Shown here: positions 21,809-35,600 of the stretch, one piece after another
Numbering within the stretch: the first letter of the stretch is position 1
Layout of the letters: every line of letters begins with the position of its first letter
Source: Acanthaster planci
Lineage: Eukaryota > Echinodermata > Asteroidea > Valvatida > Acanthasteridae
Direction: 5' to 3'
DNA: 64,000 nucleotides
NCBI RefSeq assembly: GCF_001949145.1
Contig: NW_019091582.1
Location: forward strand, 443,206 to 507,205
Position numbers and translations under genes: made by a program
The notes under the pieces: generated by a model
Database searches by the model: none
Told to the model about the DNA's origin: nothing
Seen by the model: only the letters and a program-made list of their open reading frames with translations

Positions 21809-24800
21809 ACCCAGAAAAATGCCTTGGAGGATTAAGCTTTTGCATGTGCATACGGCAGAGTCCTCTAAAGGCAAAAACATAAAGATCAAAGGTTTTTTTT
21901 AATATTCCGATTACCAGTCACTTTTCGATCCCCTTTGTCACCATACACAGAAAACAATTATCAGTACATTCAAGGAAAAGAATCTACGCATCAGGGTGTG
22001 AAAGTGTAATCTTTAATTTTTCATCCTAGAAACAGAATGCCTGGTCGGTCTGGCATCCTCATTCCAGAAGGACTAGTAAAACAGTGTCAAAATAGTTACT
22101 GTCGAAGATTTACTTGCGATATGCACTACATTATTAAAACAAGAACTCTCTGAAAAGAGCTGGCCACGGAAGCAAACAAATTCAGTTCTTTGGTTCATGG
22201 TTCCAGATTCCTTGTGACATTTACGTTGGTGTCTGGTCGACTATTTTATGCGCAAGTAAAAGCCTAACGTTGTTTTGTTACACGTTTGTATGATTCTTAC
22301 AATTCTGAAATTAACAGAGAGAAAAGAGTGTGGGCGAAGAATGCGCAGTCTCCTTGAAATGAAAGAATGAAAAAAAAACCGCACAAATATGGAGTGCACT
22401 ATGTCTAGGCATGTGTAGCTAATAGTCTTTCCGAAACAACTCAACCAAATCTAGCAGGTGCTTCCATGGAAATTTCCCAGTACTTGACGAGGACACGGCC
22501 TCACATGCATACGTCTGTACTATCGAAGCAATGGGTGTCTAAAGACACGCAACAAAATGGGCAGCATTCTTTGAAGACATGCATCACGGTGAAAACATAC
22601 AACGGTATTTGAGCGTAATTAGAGTTACATAATTCTTACATTTTGCTTGATATCGCTTGCTTTTTACCCATGGATATCGTTAAAAAAATAATAAATTGCT
22701 CAAACTCTTCAAACCGTCATCTAAATTGAAATTTATAAAATATACAAATGTACAGAGAAATTCTGCATAACCAGCTATTGCTACATTGGTAGAAATGTTG
22801 AATTTTCTACTTATGGCCCAGTTTTTGTGACGCCATATTTTCCCCTTCACTGTCAGTTCAATTTGCTTCTTTTTGTCATGGCACAATTTCCTTTTTCCCG
22901 CTTCTTTGCGACAGACAGTCTTTCCTACTTCGATGACAGTGAAAATTCCTGTTGTGCTGCATGTTTTTCTCTCTTTTTCTGTACCACACGATCCTCTCTC
23001 CTTTTGTGACCGTATATATACTTTTTTGTGACATGAGTTGTATGTTTCTTTATCTTGAGAATAACTGGCTTCCAGACACCTCCCAATGATAGCCACGTGT
23101 GATCACATTTTTCATTACCTTTTCAAAGCCACAATGTCGGATGCCTGGTGGTTATTTCTTCGCCGGGGGAAAACTGCAGCACAGACACACTTTTAAAACT
23201 AATCCACTGCTCAGCATTGTATTGCGTGACAACTGACAGATTTTCATTCTCGGGTTTTTTCATAACTGAATGTGTGAAGTTCCGTGTGCTTTCGTAAGTT
23301 TCCATCTCCGGCCGCCCCGGTTCGAATCTATTCTAGTGTACATGTCAGGTTGGACCATTGGTCCTTACCTAATCGCATGTGCACAGTAAAACAAGACATC
23401 TCCACGATAACACACACCAAAGAGACATCAAGTAATGAAACTATGGTTTCCAATCATTACGAAGACCGTTTCCTGGGAGACCACCTCAACCCACAACGGA
23501 AATGGTGCTAGCAATAACACACGTCGAACATTGTGTGGTAAGTTCATCGTCTGGACCCAAAACAATGAGCCCTATACCTTCTGCAGTTTTCCTCCGATAA
23601 CATAACGTGCAAGGTTGCACTGTAATTGCCGTGTCAGGCCCACAGATATCGCAAGACAGATGGGACATTTGAAAGCGAGGACCCACACCGAGACTAACGG
23701 CCTGAAAGGCAAATGCACAAGAGGCAGTGCAAAAGCGACTGAAAGATGTTGTCATAAAAACCTTCACTGGCTATGTACATCCAGTTTGTTGTTCATGTAC
23801 ATGAACACACACAACCCCCAAATCGGATACACAGAACTTCGGTTGTAACCATTTTCAAAAGGTGGATGTCAAGAGAAGATTGCTTTGGCGAGGGTTAAAA
23901 TTGAGAAGTGACAGGACAGTCATTACAAGATGACCGGAGTGGGATTCGAAGCCATGACTCCCGAGGTGAAAGGTCATAAGACAAAATCCGACACGCCGAA
24001 CCCGTCAGTATAACAATAGCGACTGCAGCTTATCATGGAAATTTTGTTCTGATATCTTATTCATGAATTGATTATATTGAATTGAATGTGAGGTTATTTT
24101 TTTTTTAATTTTGGGAACTGACAATTAAAAGGAAAGCAATGGAACCAAAAAAACCCACACAAATTAATGTCTTTTATGGTGATGAGTAGGTTAAAATATA
24201 TGATCAGTCATACACCTAAATGTTTGAAGCCTCATTTAAAGGAAACAAAGTGAAACGTGGAACCCAAAATAGTCTGGTACCACCCTACTAACAGATGACA
24301 ATGAATAAGATTTCTGGGAGCACAATGGGAAATGGTCCTCCTGAGAATAATGTGTGTTGAGGTTCCATGCAGCGTCACTGAATAGTTTGCAGCATCGCAC
24401 TAAGATTCGTTGCCCTCACCGCACGGGAGGGCATTATTCATGCCAGACAGTGCAAGACGCCATTTTTTTTCTCCGCCACTGGAAACAGCCTGTCCCATTT
24501 GTTAAAAATACTTCTATCATTAAGTGGCATCAATCACATGCCAAGGGGCGGACAAAAGCGCCATCTAATTTATATGCTTTCTATGAGAAGTCAAGGGTGA
24601 CCGAAATCACCCATCGTCGACACACGTCACTCCCCGCTCTGATTCATTGTTGTATGTGTTCTAGATCGACGATATCTTGGTTGGCATTGAACCATTATAT
24701 ATTCACTAGAAATTTAACGGAAGAAAAACCACCAATGTATACATCTATAAATCAACCACATCCAATTATCCAAGTTGAGCCTTGAATAATTAATGTTTGC

Positions 24801-25036
24801 CCTCACATTCTTTATTTATCCATTTCCCCACGTGCAATAACTACTTTAAGTTTTGAGGAATGGTCGAAATACCTGAGCAACCTTGGATTGTTTACATGTC
24901 TATAAGTTTATACGAGAGTAAGCCTTTAAAAGAGGGTAAGTAACGTTTTTAATTTTGGTCATTGTTCCCCCCCCTTTAATATGTAAACTGAAGTTTTTTA
25001 GGTATTTTCTGTAATAGCCTTTTCATTTCATCAGTG
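21809..25036. other. Non-coding, no gene recognised
   Basis: Only a degraded tRNA-like segment near 23.9 kb stands out. Open frames up to 143 codons (24354-24785) show no recognisable domain. Confidence 0.5.
23928..23998 (-). mobile_element. Degraded tRNA-like segment (possible SINE head)
   Basis: The minus strand reads GACCTTTCACCTCGGGAGTC, then ATGGCTTCGAATCCCAC, resembling the anticodon arm and B box of a tRNA. The acceptor stem cannot pair. The tail does not match the SINE family at 2.6, 3.5 and 55.9 kb. Confidence 0.35.
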
Positions 25037-25190
25037 TGACGTCACTTCAGTTTAAACCACGCCCACCGCACATGCTCTGCACATAGAGTTGCATGCATTG
25101 ATCGCCGTTTACATGGAACCGGAAGTTACCGCGCAACTTCGGCGATCGTCCAATGGGAGCCTGCAAATCGTGGCGCGAACACCTTTGTGA
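25037..25190. promoter_or_regulatory. Promoter-like motif cluster
   Basis: Within 150 bp: a full CRE (TGACGTCA, 25037-25044), CCACGCCCACCGC (GC/KLF-type), a CCAAT box (TCCAATGGG), TGCAAAT (octamer part) and TGGCGCGAA (E2F-like). CpG density is higher than in the AT-rich surroundings. No adjoining coding exon is recognised, so this is either a distal element or the promoter of an unseen transcript. Confidence 0.35.
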
Positions 25191-26087
25191 CAAAGTCACT
25201 TACGAACCGGATACTTCAATTGTAACATAATCCAACCTGTTGGTAGTCAATAAATAAATTCATAAATTCAAATCCGTTCATCTACTTTACATCACAACGT
25301 AGTGTCTTCGATTAAGTTTTTTTTCATGACTGTTTTCGTGTATTTTTGTGTAATGTTCGTTTTCACTAGTCGCCCTAGGAGCCTTTATAATTATGTCATG
25401 ATTCATTTCAAATTCAGGAAACCCTCGTACTTTTTTCATTGTGAAGAATGATTTTGTTAAGTTTTAAGGTTTATTTTTAGTTACTTTGTATTCGCGTCTA
25501 AAGATAAATGAATGCATGGCATACCGTGAAGAAATGCAGTCCTATTGTACGAAGAACAAAGCACAAAGGATTTTGACCCAATAACTGTCTGCGTGTACAT
25601 CATTAAATACGGAGTACCATTGTTTGGCAACTAACTCAATAACAGGAAAGTGGTCAGCTTTCTCATTTGGTATTCCCCTCCGTGTTTTCCCTCAATTTTC
25701 CGTCACGTCATTTGCCTTTGTAGCTTTCCCTGCAACATATAATGTACATGTACATGTCTCGACTCTCATGCGACCAGCACACATGCTGTGTATGATGAAG
25801 ACTTTGTTGTTTCTGCTGTTCTCAATATCATACTGAATATGTCAAAACGTTTGGGGATTTCAAGCGAAATAAGCATTCGTATCAAAACTTACCTTTCTCT
25901 TTACCAGGGAACTATACCACCTACCACCTATATGACACAGACACCAGACGATGTACTTTGAAATGACAGAGATATAATATATGACAGATAATACGCTGAG
26001 CAAAGGTGTCGATCAATTCCATCGAATGAATTTCTCACTGCATCGTCCTGTTTCTCGTTCCATTCAGATAGCGTGTGATAATATGTA

Positions 26088-26328
26088 TAGTAGCGGATCT
26101 AGGAAATTTTCCAAGGTTGGGGTTCAGGCCCGTCAGATATTGTTTTTTTTTGTATGTGTCAAATTGTTGCGGACATCCGGACGTAAATGTGTTACATTGC
26201 CAGTGATGTACAAACAATATCCCCTACAAGATGTAATCATTATTTTTTTATTCGTTTGTTATTCATTATTATTATTATTATTATTTTGGTGTCAGGACAG
26301 CATTATTGACTCCCCCGATCCTTGCCTG
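26088..26328. mobile_element. hAT-like terminal-repeat remnant
   Basis: TAGTAGCGGATCTAGGAAAT at the left resembles hAT termini (CAGTGGCGGATC type). The right end CCCCCGATCCTTGCCTG, inverted, is CAGGCAAGGATCGGGGG, partly matching. An (ATT)n run (26265-26285) lies inside. No coding capacity. Confidence 0.35.
26265..26285. repeat. (ATT)n microsatellite
   Basis: About seven ATT units. Confidence 0.85.
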
Positions 26329-26329
26329 C

Positions 26330-28689
26330 AAAAAGGGGCTACTTTTATCGATGGTCTTCAGATTTTGCTTGTTTTATTCGTATTAAAGATAAACCCTCCT
26401 CCGTCGACGCGTGCACATTCTGATAAAATTCTCATGTTTCTCATTTTGCTTAACATTACAGAAATGATCTGCTTTCCATAAATGTTAAATAACAAATGAA
26501 AATGATTGTTTGTTCTTTTCTTTGTTTGTTTAAAGATTGTTTTGCATGCCCCATTCATTTTTTCGTTAATTTCCTTTTCCTTAACACACGGGTACATCGT
26601 GTCCTTCGCCAAAACAGTCCATGTTTACAACTTTCTTGTATAAACGAAAGAAAGTCAACCACCCAAACATGCAAGAAGAAGATAAAAAAGACACGAAAAT
26701 GTTCACGAGCAGAGAGGGCTTTTGGGGAATCTACACTGCACGCTGCAGAAACAGCACAGTCTTCGTTCGTTCTGTACTGCCTTTCCGCTGCCGATGTAAA
26801 ATCGCGTGCGCCGCGAATGGCAGCGCAACCGTTGTACCGACACAGACCTTGCATCAGCCCCACCGATCGAGGCACTATCGCACGGTCGCATCTACCACCC
26901 TTCACCGCGGTAAGTCCTCAACGGTGCACGTACGGAAAAAGTGTGTCTGTTTGGCCGTAAATCTATATCGTTCGAAACATCTTGGACTTAACGGTCACTT
27001 AAACAGGTTTTCAAAATCAAAGGACGTTAACGAAGAATGTTGATTTCTTTCAATGTTTTGCACGCTCTTATACAGGTATTTTAGCGAGGGGGTTATGAGA
27101 ATTTATTCGAAATTTTTCAGAACCTTTCAGCCGCAATGTCACTGAATCGCACTGTAAAGTGGCAGAAAAGCCTGTAGTAAAATATTCGTCTTCTTCATAC
27201 ACTCCCTAAATATCCGCAATTGAAGATGGTTCTGGCTCTTATTCATTTCAACACTAATTTTCCGTCTTTCTACATATATACCGGTATGTATAGCGTTCAT
27301 CGCCAACAATTGAATGTGCGTGGGTATGTGTGATGCTTCACTCTCTTAAAAGCCTCCGTCGAAATTTCTGGACTGGACTGGGGCGGCCCTTCTATAACGG
27401 CCGTGAGAGGCAGTGGATTCCGCCTCAGATCTCTCATGTCCAATAATCCATCTTTTAAAAAAAAACTTGGCATGTGTATACAATCATCAAATACAAGTAA
27501 ATCTTTGAAGCTTCATTTCAACTGGACATGGCGTTTTAGTGCCAAGGTCGCTTATAGTTCACGCGTCTATATAGGCCCGTGCATGGAACATGTTGGGGGG
27601 GAGGGGAATTGATATAAACGAATTCTTTCAGGTAGACTGTCGAATGTTTGCTTTGGAACAGTGAGTTTCACTTGCCGATATCGCTCCTTTAAGAAATTAG
27701 AGGCGGTCTCATTGTCTTGGACAGAGCCTTGTTATTGCAGCAAATGACATGTTCAACAGCAAGGGATAATGGCTACCTTGCTCGTTGCTGTGTTAACTGG
27801 GACCTGAACTTGTTCCATGACTTGGGACGACACCGCGTTAAACGCGACTTCCTTATTCCCTCCTTTTCGCTTCTAGAAAAGAGCAAAACATCCAAGATGC
27901 CGTTAACTTATCTCTCCCCTGGGCAGTCAAACAAATCGACCATTTTGCCGCGACAAAAATATAACACAGACAGGCTCATTATACACCACAGGCAGGACTA
28001 CGCAAACAGAAAAAAAAACATGGACAGCAAATGTATCTGAGCCGGTTTAATTCTGTTACAATGTTGTCATAAACGTGATGCCTGCATTCTCCTCAGTCTG
28101 TTGGTTTTTATGATCCTTCGGTGAAATTTCAAACAGCATATTGTTTTTCTACGATGATAACTGTCTTACAACCAGTAAATTAGTTTGTACTTTTGGCTTT
28201 CTGAACAGAGCTTCCACGCATTCATTTCCAGCTTCATGTCATTGTTACAGTGTTGCGAAGTATATAAGTTGTCAACTTGCCCAAGCGTTGTCAAAGTAAA
28301 ACGTCCCAAAACCGGTAAAATTCAACATGAAATAAAGTCAAGTAACATTTTAACCAGCTTTTTCGGAGAAGTTTTAAAGAATGTCATGCGGACAGTTTAT
28401 AGTTATAAGCTCTCATATCAGTAACATTCATAAAATATAAAAATGGTACAGTATACAGTTTTTGTAGTGATGTTTGAATATTTTTTTTTTATTTTGAGTC
28501 TCTTTTATTATGTAACTTGTAGCTACGCTCTGAAGGCTAAGGTGTTAAATCCGGCATCTGTGGGTGTTTGGTGGGTGGCCGCTCTTTTAGGGGTGTTGAA
28601 TCCAGCATCTTTTTTAACGTTTGTATCTACTGTATAATTTGTAGGTAATTTTACTTCAGTCGTAAGGTCATAGTATTTGCGTGTTTTAT
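26330..28689. other. Non-coding, no gene recognised
   Basis: A CpG-richer patch at about 26700-26930 carries overlapping open frames on both strands, a typical effect of base composition. None resembles a family. The remainder shows nothing notable. Confidence 0.5.
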
Positions 28690-28772
28690 TTATGTACGGC
28701 CTGTAGAGATCTGTTTTATGATGTAATGCGCTTTAAACAATAAAAAGTATTATTATTTTTATTATTATAGTA
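28690..28772 (+). mobile_element. Retroposon-like 3' tail
   Basis: GATGTAATGCGCTTTAAACA followed by AATAAA and an ATT-rich tract. Tails of the form GCGCTTT, then TAAA, then (ATT)n end many L2/SINE-type retroposons in marine animals. The AATAAA here could alternatively be a real mRNA end, but no upstream exon is recognised. Confidence 0.4.
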
Positions 28773-30569
28773 GGGCCTATATACTTTCGGGAAAACCCCA
28801 ACGAGGTAAACATGTTTTGGTTTAATTTTTTTAGAAAAGTAAAAAATGAAAAGTCTGATTCTACATTGCATTCTACATTGCATTAATACACAGATTATGT
28901 AATTGAATTACTCTGTTTTAGGAGCACTATACATAGGAATTCCCTAGGAGTTATGTAAAAAAAAAGCCTAACGCGTGTTCGATAAAATGTTTCTTCGAGG
29001 TTCTGTAAAAGTTCACCTCGTGTTTGTGGAATTGTATAACATATTTATTGTAGGTATAAAAAGTTACGTAAAATTTTACTAATGCTTGTGTAATTATATT
29101 TACATATTTATTAAGTAAAGATATTCATGAACATTACTCTTAGGTAAAATAATACTTCATTTCCATGCAAAATTATACCCAGTCACACCCACTCAAAAAT
29201 GACTTCAAAAGACACCCTCTCATATCTTTCTTTTGGTTTATTTCTTTTCAACTCACTATTTTAACTCAAAGTTGTGGATAAATTAACACACTTAACTTAA
29301 TCTCAAACAAAGAAACAAAAGTGTAACCAAAAACAGAGAAAAGTTACACAGGTTGGGTAAAATTTCGCACAACTGCCATGTGCCACGAACCTTCTTGTAA
29401 TTAGGTACATTTTTTTACAAAACAGGTGTTGAGTAATTCATTCATAAAAATTCGGTAAAAAATTTACTTTGAGCAATCAAGTATTTCCAGCAGGATTTCC
29501 ACGTTAAACAGAATTTTTTCAATGATATTTTGTTGCTTCGTGAAAACAGCATCATTCAAACACAAAAGTCACCTTTTGGGCAAAAATGTCTAAAGTACTG
29601 GCAGAGATCTCTTTGATTAGATTAAGGCATTTGAAAACTTACAAATGTAGGGAGTTCAGCCGTGGTTTTTTTTTTAGAATGATAGGCAAAAAAGACACCT
29701 GCACAGATAATCTCAGCGTTCTCTGGAAACTAAACCTTACACCAATGCAACATGCAAGAAAAATCCAATGTAAGTTCGCCTTGGGTGAGAAATAAAAAAA
29801 TCAGAAAGTTGGTGGTAATTTGAAAGAGAGGTCTTAGTAATTTTGATAAAAAGAAGGACTTTTTGGCACTCTTATTTGCATTGTTAATTTCTTTTCTGTT
29901 TCTAGCCTAAAAGATTTTCAAAGAATCTGTAAAGCTGTGCAGAAATTGTGCAACCACTGAACACTGTTCATAGGTTCATTTGAAAAGGAATAGTTTCCAT
30001 AGCTTGAGTCATATACCATAATTGACTCCAAATTAGTAATTCAGAATTAAAAGGGTGTTTGAATTTTCAATTCTAAAAATAGTGAAGCAATCATCAAAAA
30101 CGTGGCTAAAGGTAAATGAGAACACCACATTTCTTTCAAGACATGCTTTGTTATTTTTCATTGTACAAAATGTTTAATTGGACTTTCTGACCTAAAACAT
30201 GCATCCTGATTCCGAAGACTGTGTACAATAGAGCTAGGGAAAGTTACGAAATCCTGAAGCGACAGACGTTGCATAGCCCCTCTCACCAGAGTATGGTCGT
30301 TTTGCTTTGACGATCGGTTGAGGGATTCACCAGCTGCCAAGGTGTCTAGCTCATACCGATAGGCCTCCACTCGCTTAATCCTCTGGAGAACTTGTCCAAC
30401 ACAAATAAAAAGAAGTACGCCCAGGTCAACCGAACACGTGTATTAAATTTCAACACACGAAATAAATGTATTATAACAAGTAGACAAATCCTGGAAGTGA
30501 AGGCTTTTTTTACAAGGAATCGCCCTGACATGTGGTAGCACCGCCGAAGCCCTGCATCCATGTAACACG
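28773..30569. other. AT-rich non-coding, no gene recognised
   Basis: Strongly AT-rich (about 28800-29600), with short open frames only. Confidence 0.5.
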
Positions 30570-30705
30570 ACAGTAAAGTGAGTTTGATATTGGACATTGG
30601 ACATTTCTATTGGTTTGTACAGCGAAAGTCCAATGTCGAGAAATCAATTCAGACATTCGCTGTACAAACTTATGGGAACGTCCAATATCAGACTTACTTC
30701 ACTGT
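30570..30705. mobile_element. Hairpin MITE, 136 bp
   Basis: The left arm ACAGTAAAGTGAGTTTGATA continues with TTGGACATT and TTTGTACAGCGAA. The right arm, inverted, reads ACAGTGAAGTAAGTCTGATA, then TTGGACGTT and TTTGTACAGCGAA. The arms are complementary over about 60 bp with a few mismatches and cover nearly the whole unit. No clear target duplication and no coding capacity. Confidence 0.75.
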
Positions 30706-33700
30706 CATTGATATAACTGCATTATAGCCGGCCCACTCACACGAAACCCACCACGCGTATGTGCATACCACGCGTGCAAGTGGCATAGTGTACAAGGTGC
30801 AATTGTAGGTTGTACATGTACGTGTAATGCATGGTCCAGGCCAGGCGAAGCTCATGTGTAAGCACCAAGAAAAAAACAAGGACATGTCAAATGACAGAAT
30901 CACAGTCGTAAGAGGTTTCGAACAACCTTACCTTCAAAGACTTCTTTAAGATGTGGCATGTTCTCCAGCTTCAGTCCTTTTATCGTAGTACGCAAGCATA
31001 TCTTGCTTACGGTACCGGCCTTGCAGTCACTGAGCGCAAAACCATGCTTGCGAGGCGAAGGGGAAGGGCGCGTTTCCGAACTCTAAAGTACCTTTTACCT
31101 ATTTGGGTATGCTTTAACATAATTAAGTAAACAGGTTGTTTTACTCATTTATTGTGTATTTTTAATTTTATTAGCTAAGCACCTATCATCTGACGAATTT
31201 TGCCTAAATTATGTTTTAATGAACTTAATTTTCGTTCCTGTTTTTACATCTGTTGTTTAATCGACCACTGGTCTTGGGTTACCTTCCCGCACTTTCACAA
31301 ACATAAACATTTTCACCCCTTCTGCAGGACTGCTAAAAACGTGGTCGTCTTGACAGTCTAGTACCTCGTGTCGTTAGAAAACAAAGAAAATATCCAAAAA
31401 CGTGAAGGGACCACGTATCACCCAAACACACTTTTGCACCATGTTGAAATAATATATTCGAAAACATGGGCAACGAGTTGGTACATCGCACTCAATGTCG
31501 AGGAAATATCTACTGCAAGGTTTACCTAAACTTGCACCAACTAAGGGTAGCTTCGTGTGCACTCCACATTGAAATAACCCGGCCTAAAATTTAATCAGTT
31601 TTATGATGCATACAATACAAATACAAAACACACTCATTTACAAATTCAATTTAACATTATACCGACAATATTACACCGTCGTTAATCGTAGTCTCGAACG
31701 CCTGTTGTAGACCACGCATACCCTTTGAATATTCCTGTTAATTAATTGTTGCATGTGCAATAGGCCTATCACTTCTCCATTGTTTTACCTTAATTAAGGC
31801 ATGCAATGATTAAGCTACAGACGATCCGCCCAGCTATGTTACTCTGATTATGAGCTATGGCGGGCCGCGTGTAACATTGTTATTGCATTCATTAATTAAC
31901 CGCTGTATAGTCGGTTCCGTGTCAGTGGATGGAGTTTACTGTCGTTGGCGAGACATTATTGACTTTGCTGCAAAAGTTAGAGTCACAAATTTTGGGTCAC
32001 TTTTGCGGAAAGAAACGAACATCCAAACAGAAAGAGACGAGGTTCTTTGCTGCGGCATCGCATAATTATCCATACGATATTATTTTACATCTATGGGGAA
32101 AATAATAAAAATTCCTTTCCTTTCCATAAATTTCTTTTCAACCTGTACAATTTTATCAATTAGGACAACTTTCCAACGGGCAGCACGTTTTCCCCGGTTA
32201 AACATGAGGGGAAAGGGTATACAGCCCCCCCCCCACCAAAAAAATAAAATGCTGCGAGCACTTTACTGTCCATTTTAAATTTGGAATGTCAACTGGCGGT
32301 ATTCATAACTTGAATGGTTTTAATGAGGATAGTCGTACATTAATATTTTTTTCATCTTCTTTGCTTTTTGGTGATCCAGTGATATGCCCCACAGTAAGCA
32401 CAAGCAACGAAGCTTGAGTTTGTGCAACTTTCACGCCGAATCACTAGTTTTGCTTTGTTTTGTTTTTGCACTGCCATTTTGAAATGTTGAACTTTCCTCG
32501 TGATGCGCTTGGTTTTAATTCTTCTCTGTTTTTTCTCAGGTGTCCTTTGGGGCAGAAGATTTCGTCTCTGTTTGTAATTATTCTCACTATGTGTTTTTTA
32601 TCTTTATCTTGTTTTTTGTTTATTGTTTTTGGTTCATTTTTGCCTTCGTGCATGTTTGTCCATTTTGCATCCCTATGGGCTGTGAAATGACCAACAATTT
32701 CATTTATGTACATGTACAAGATCTTTGTTCTTCGAAATAAAGATTTAGATATGACCTCTGACAGAGATCGCCAAAGGCACATTTCGAATGGGGTGCTGAC
32801 AGCGCAATGCACTGAAACATCCTTAGCAGAAACTTCGTTTGCTAAAGAGTGGTACAGGTTCAGTTTTTAGTGCATGGTAAGGTTTACTGAGAAAGCCAAA
32901 AGCAGATAAGATGACATAAAACCATCCTCAAGCCAAGAGTGTTCTCTTCAACATCAGGCGAAGTCATAAGTAACGCCAGTTGACATTTTGTGATTAAAAT
33001 GGACGGCAATTTGATGGGACACACCTCATACCCCGTTCCCCGGATTGACGCCCATGTAAATAACGCAGAACACGAAAAAGGCATATGAGATTGTGTTAAA
33101 ACACGACATTTTCTCATACCCTGAAATGCTCCTATTTCTACTTATAATCAAAACCTTAAACCACATGAAATATTGGACGGGTTTACAGGCTGCAATTCCT
33201 GTTCTACTTCCTTTCAATTCCGTGCTCTTTATGGACTAGAAAAGGGCGAATGACTGAAGCTCCGATCTGCAGCGACAAACTGAGCAAAACGGAGGGAAGA
33301 ACCGACCCTCTGCAAGTGTCCCCACCCAAAAGCGATTTCAGTTCATTCGTACAATTTTGTTGTGTTCTGTGATACATTTTTGTAATCTGCACGAGACCAT
33401 GATCTTGAGGTGTCTTTATTTGGTCGTTCCCCAGCTTTGTCATTTTTGTTTTTGTGGTTAGATTTTCTGGTTTTTCTATTCACTTCTTTTCTTTTTTGCG
33501 ACTGTTCAGTGGGAACCTTGTAATAATTATGTTATTAACCAAAATTATAATTGGATATCAACTGAAAGTTTGACACTACATTTATAAGCAAATTCTTCCC
33601 CAAAGCTGGTCAGCGTGTACGTGTACTCGTATTACATCAAACTAATAGATATACTGACTTCTGGTCGGATGACACAGTCCAACTTTTTAAACAGCTCTTT

Positions 33701-35600
33701 TAGAAAAAACATCTTGCAACCATGCATATGTAGTGGTAGGTATTTGGGTCAAATTAGCAGAGACGTTTTCATGTTGCAAAAATGCGCAATGATGTGGCTC
33801 GGTGTTTTGGGGGCCTGTTTCTTTCACACGGATCTCGATGAGTGGTCCCAAAGCTGGTTCGCTTTATATCCATTAAGCGGGTTCTGGCGGCAGTGAACCA
33901 ACGACGGATCACCGATTGCAATCAGGATCCGCGCGACATAAACAGGCCCTAAATGAGCGGAATCGGAACACACCATCCAAGTATACATGTTACAGAGGTG
34001 GGTGTCACACTTGTTTCAAATTTAGCCAATCGGAAACGCGTACTTTTTGTGAATTGAATTCCGCTTGACACCCCTACTGCTAAAAATGCAATTTCCCAAC
34101 TCACGCCAATCAACTTCGCGTCAAGTTCCCACCGCACGATAAGCTAACCAATCACAGTAACAGAATTCAATAGCAACACAGTGTCTATGCCGCCGAGCGT
34201 TGAGTCACAAGATGTTGTTATTGCAGGCCGTGGGTTTTGTTCAGAACGCCCTATGCGAGGAAGACAAAGGAGAATCTTTAGCAGAACAAAAAAGATAGAA
34301 TCAAAATCTCAAAGACCCCATTCAGTTTGGGAAATTTGAATTCTTTTTTGGTGTTCCCCATAACAAATCTTTGACATATGTTTTTCTTTGTACTAAGTTT
34401 TATGTATATAGATACAAATTCCAGACTCGAATTCCTTCCTTTTGGGGTTTAAGATTATTTTCACAAACTCAGTACGATAAAGAGCATAAGATTGCTAGGA
34501 AAAACCCAACCTTTAGTCTTCATTATAAAAAGATGGAAATGCAATTCTAATTCTGTAGACCCTGTGCAGTCATGTCAAATGTACATGTATGAACATGCAC
34601 AGTGACCATTTTTCTACATCTCTTCACGGCGCCCTCTTCAAAGATACTTTCTAATTATCTCCTGTTTTTCCAATTTCCTTAATTTTGTATGATTCGTGCT
34701 TTTACTTTCTATAAGGTATGTTTGTTGTGTGTGTCTTTGATCAATAAAACATCGAAGGAAAAAAAGATAGAAATGGTTGGGAGAAAAAACCGGTGGGGAG
34801 AGAGGAGAACGATTTCTGCTGGCAGAGAAAGAGGACATGGTTTCGTTGCAAGACTGAGGGTTTGCTGGACCAATGCATCGGCTTCAGAAACCGTAAAATA
34901 CACAGAAGGTTTAAACCACCTGTATTGGTACTGAAAGTCCAAGCTATGATCTCAGCCCTTCGGCCAAAATCCAGGCCAAATTAGCCACCGATAGAGCGAC
35001 ATATATCTGTCCGATCGCAGCAACTCACAGTCAAGCAAGTTACACAGCAGAACAAATCCCGTAATCATTGTGTTGATCGTTTTATTTTGATTATCATCGT
35101 CTGCATCACTGAAACTGAATCTGAATTGACAAAAAGGACGAAGTTCAAATTTTTGCATTCGATATCACCTTTTGAAAAAAAATCTGGTAAAATTATGTCA
35201 TAAATTGCATACCTCTGACAGGTTGACGTCTCATTACGAAATAATCCTTCCAGAAATTAAAGTAGCAAGGGAAAACGAAGGGTATAGTTATTTGGATTTT
35301 GATCCCGATCTGTCTATTATCAGCACGGTCATAGACTTTGAAAGTTTTGCAGGGATTATGTCTTTACTTTAGATGGCCAATGGTTTTTGTCTTGTACTGC
35401 TGAGACGGCCCAAGTCCGTAGGCCTACCGGTACCCAGCCCTGAAGGTCGGCCCTCATGAAAGGACCTGGCGAAATGACTGACGGTAGTACCCGACACCGT
35501 GTGTAGACCAACATAGTAGCCGGAGTTCCGGGCCAAGTAACTTGAATCGAATTCATTAACTAAATAAGTTGTGACTTATAAATTGTATCAGTTGTGAAGA
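30706..35600. other. Non-coding, no gene recognised
   Basis: Includes a C-run (32225-32235), a triple CCAAT cluster (34026-34152) and AGAGGGCGC (34629, minus). No exon could be assigned. Confidence 0.5.
34026..34152 (+). promoter_or_regulatory. Three same-orientation CCAAT boxes
   Basis: CCAAT followed by C in each case, at 34026, 34106 and 34148 (AGCCAATCGG, CGCCAATCAA, AACCAATCAC), all fitting the NF-Y consensus and all in the same direction. Repeated NF-Y boxes are typical of proximal promoters. No TATA or coding exon was identified downstream, so the transcript is unknown. Confidence 0.3.

Noticed and set aside
26496-27043. 154- and 140-codon overlapping frames
   Set aside because: Overlapping on both strands in a CpG-richer patch; no motif, no acceptor/donor pairing that helps.
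34735-34775. AATAAA as the 3' end of a plus-strand gene
   Set aside because: Hexamer alone, with no upstream exon recognised; such hexamers are frequent in AT-rich DNA. The same applies to those near 36290 and 39456.
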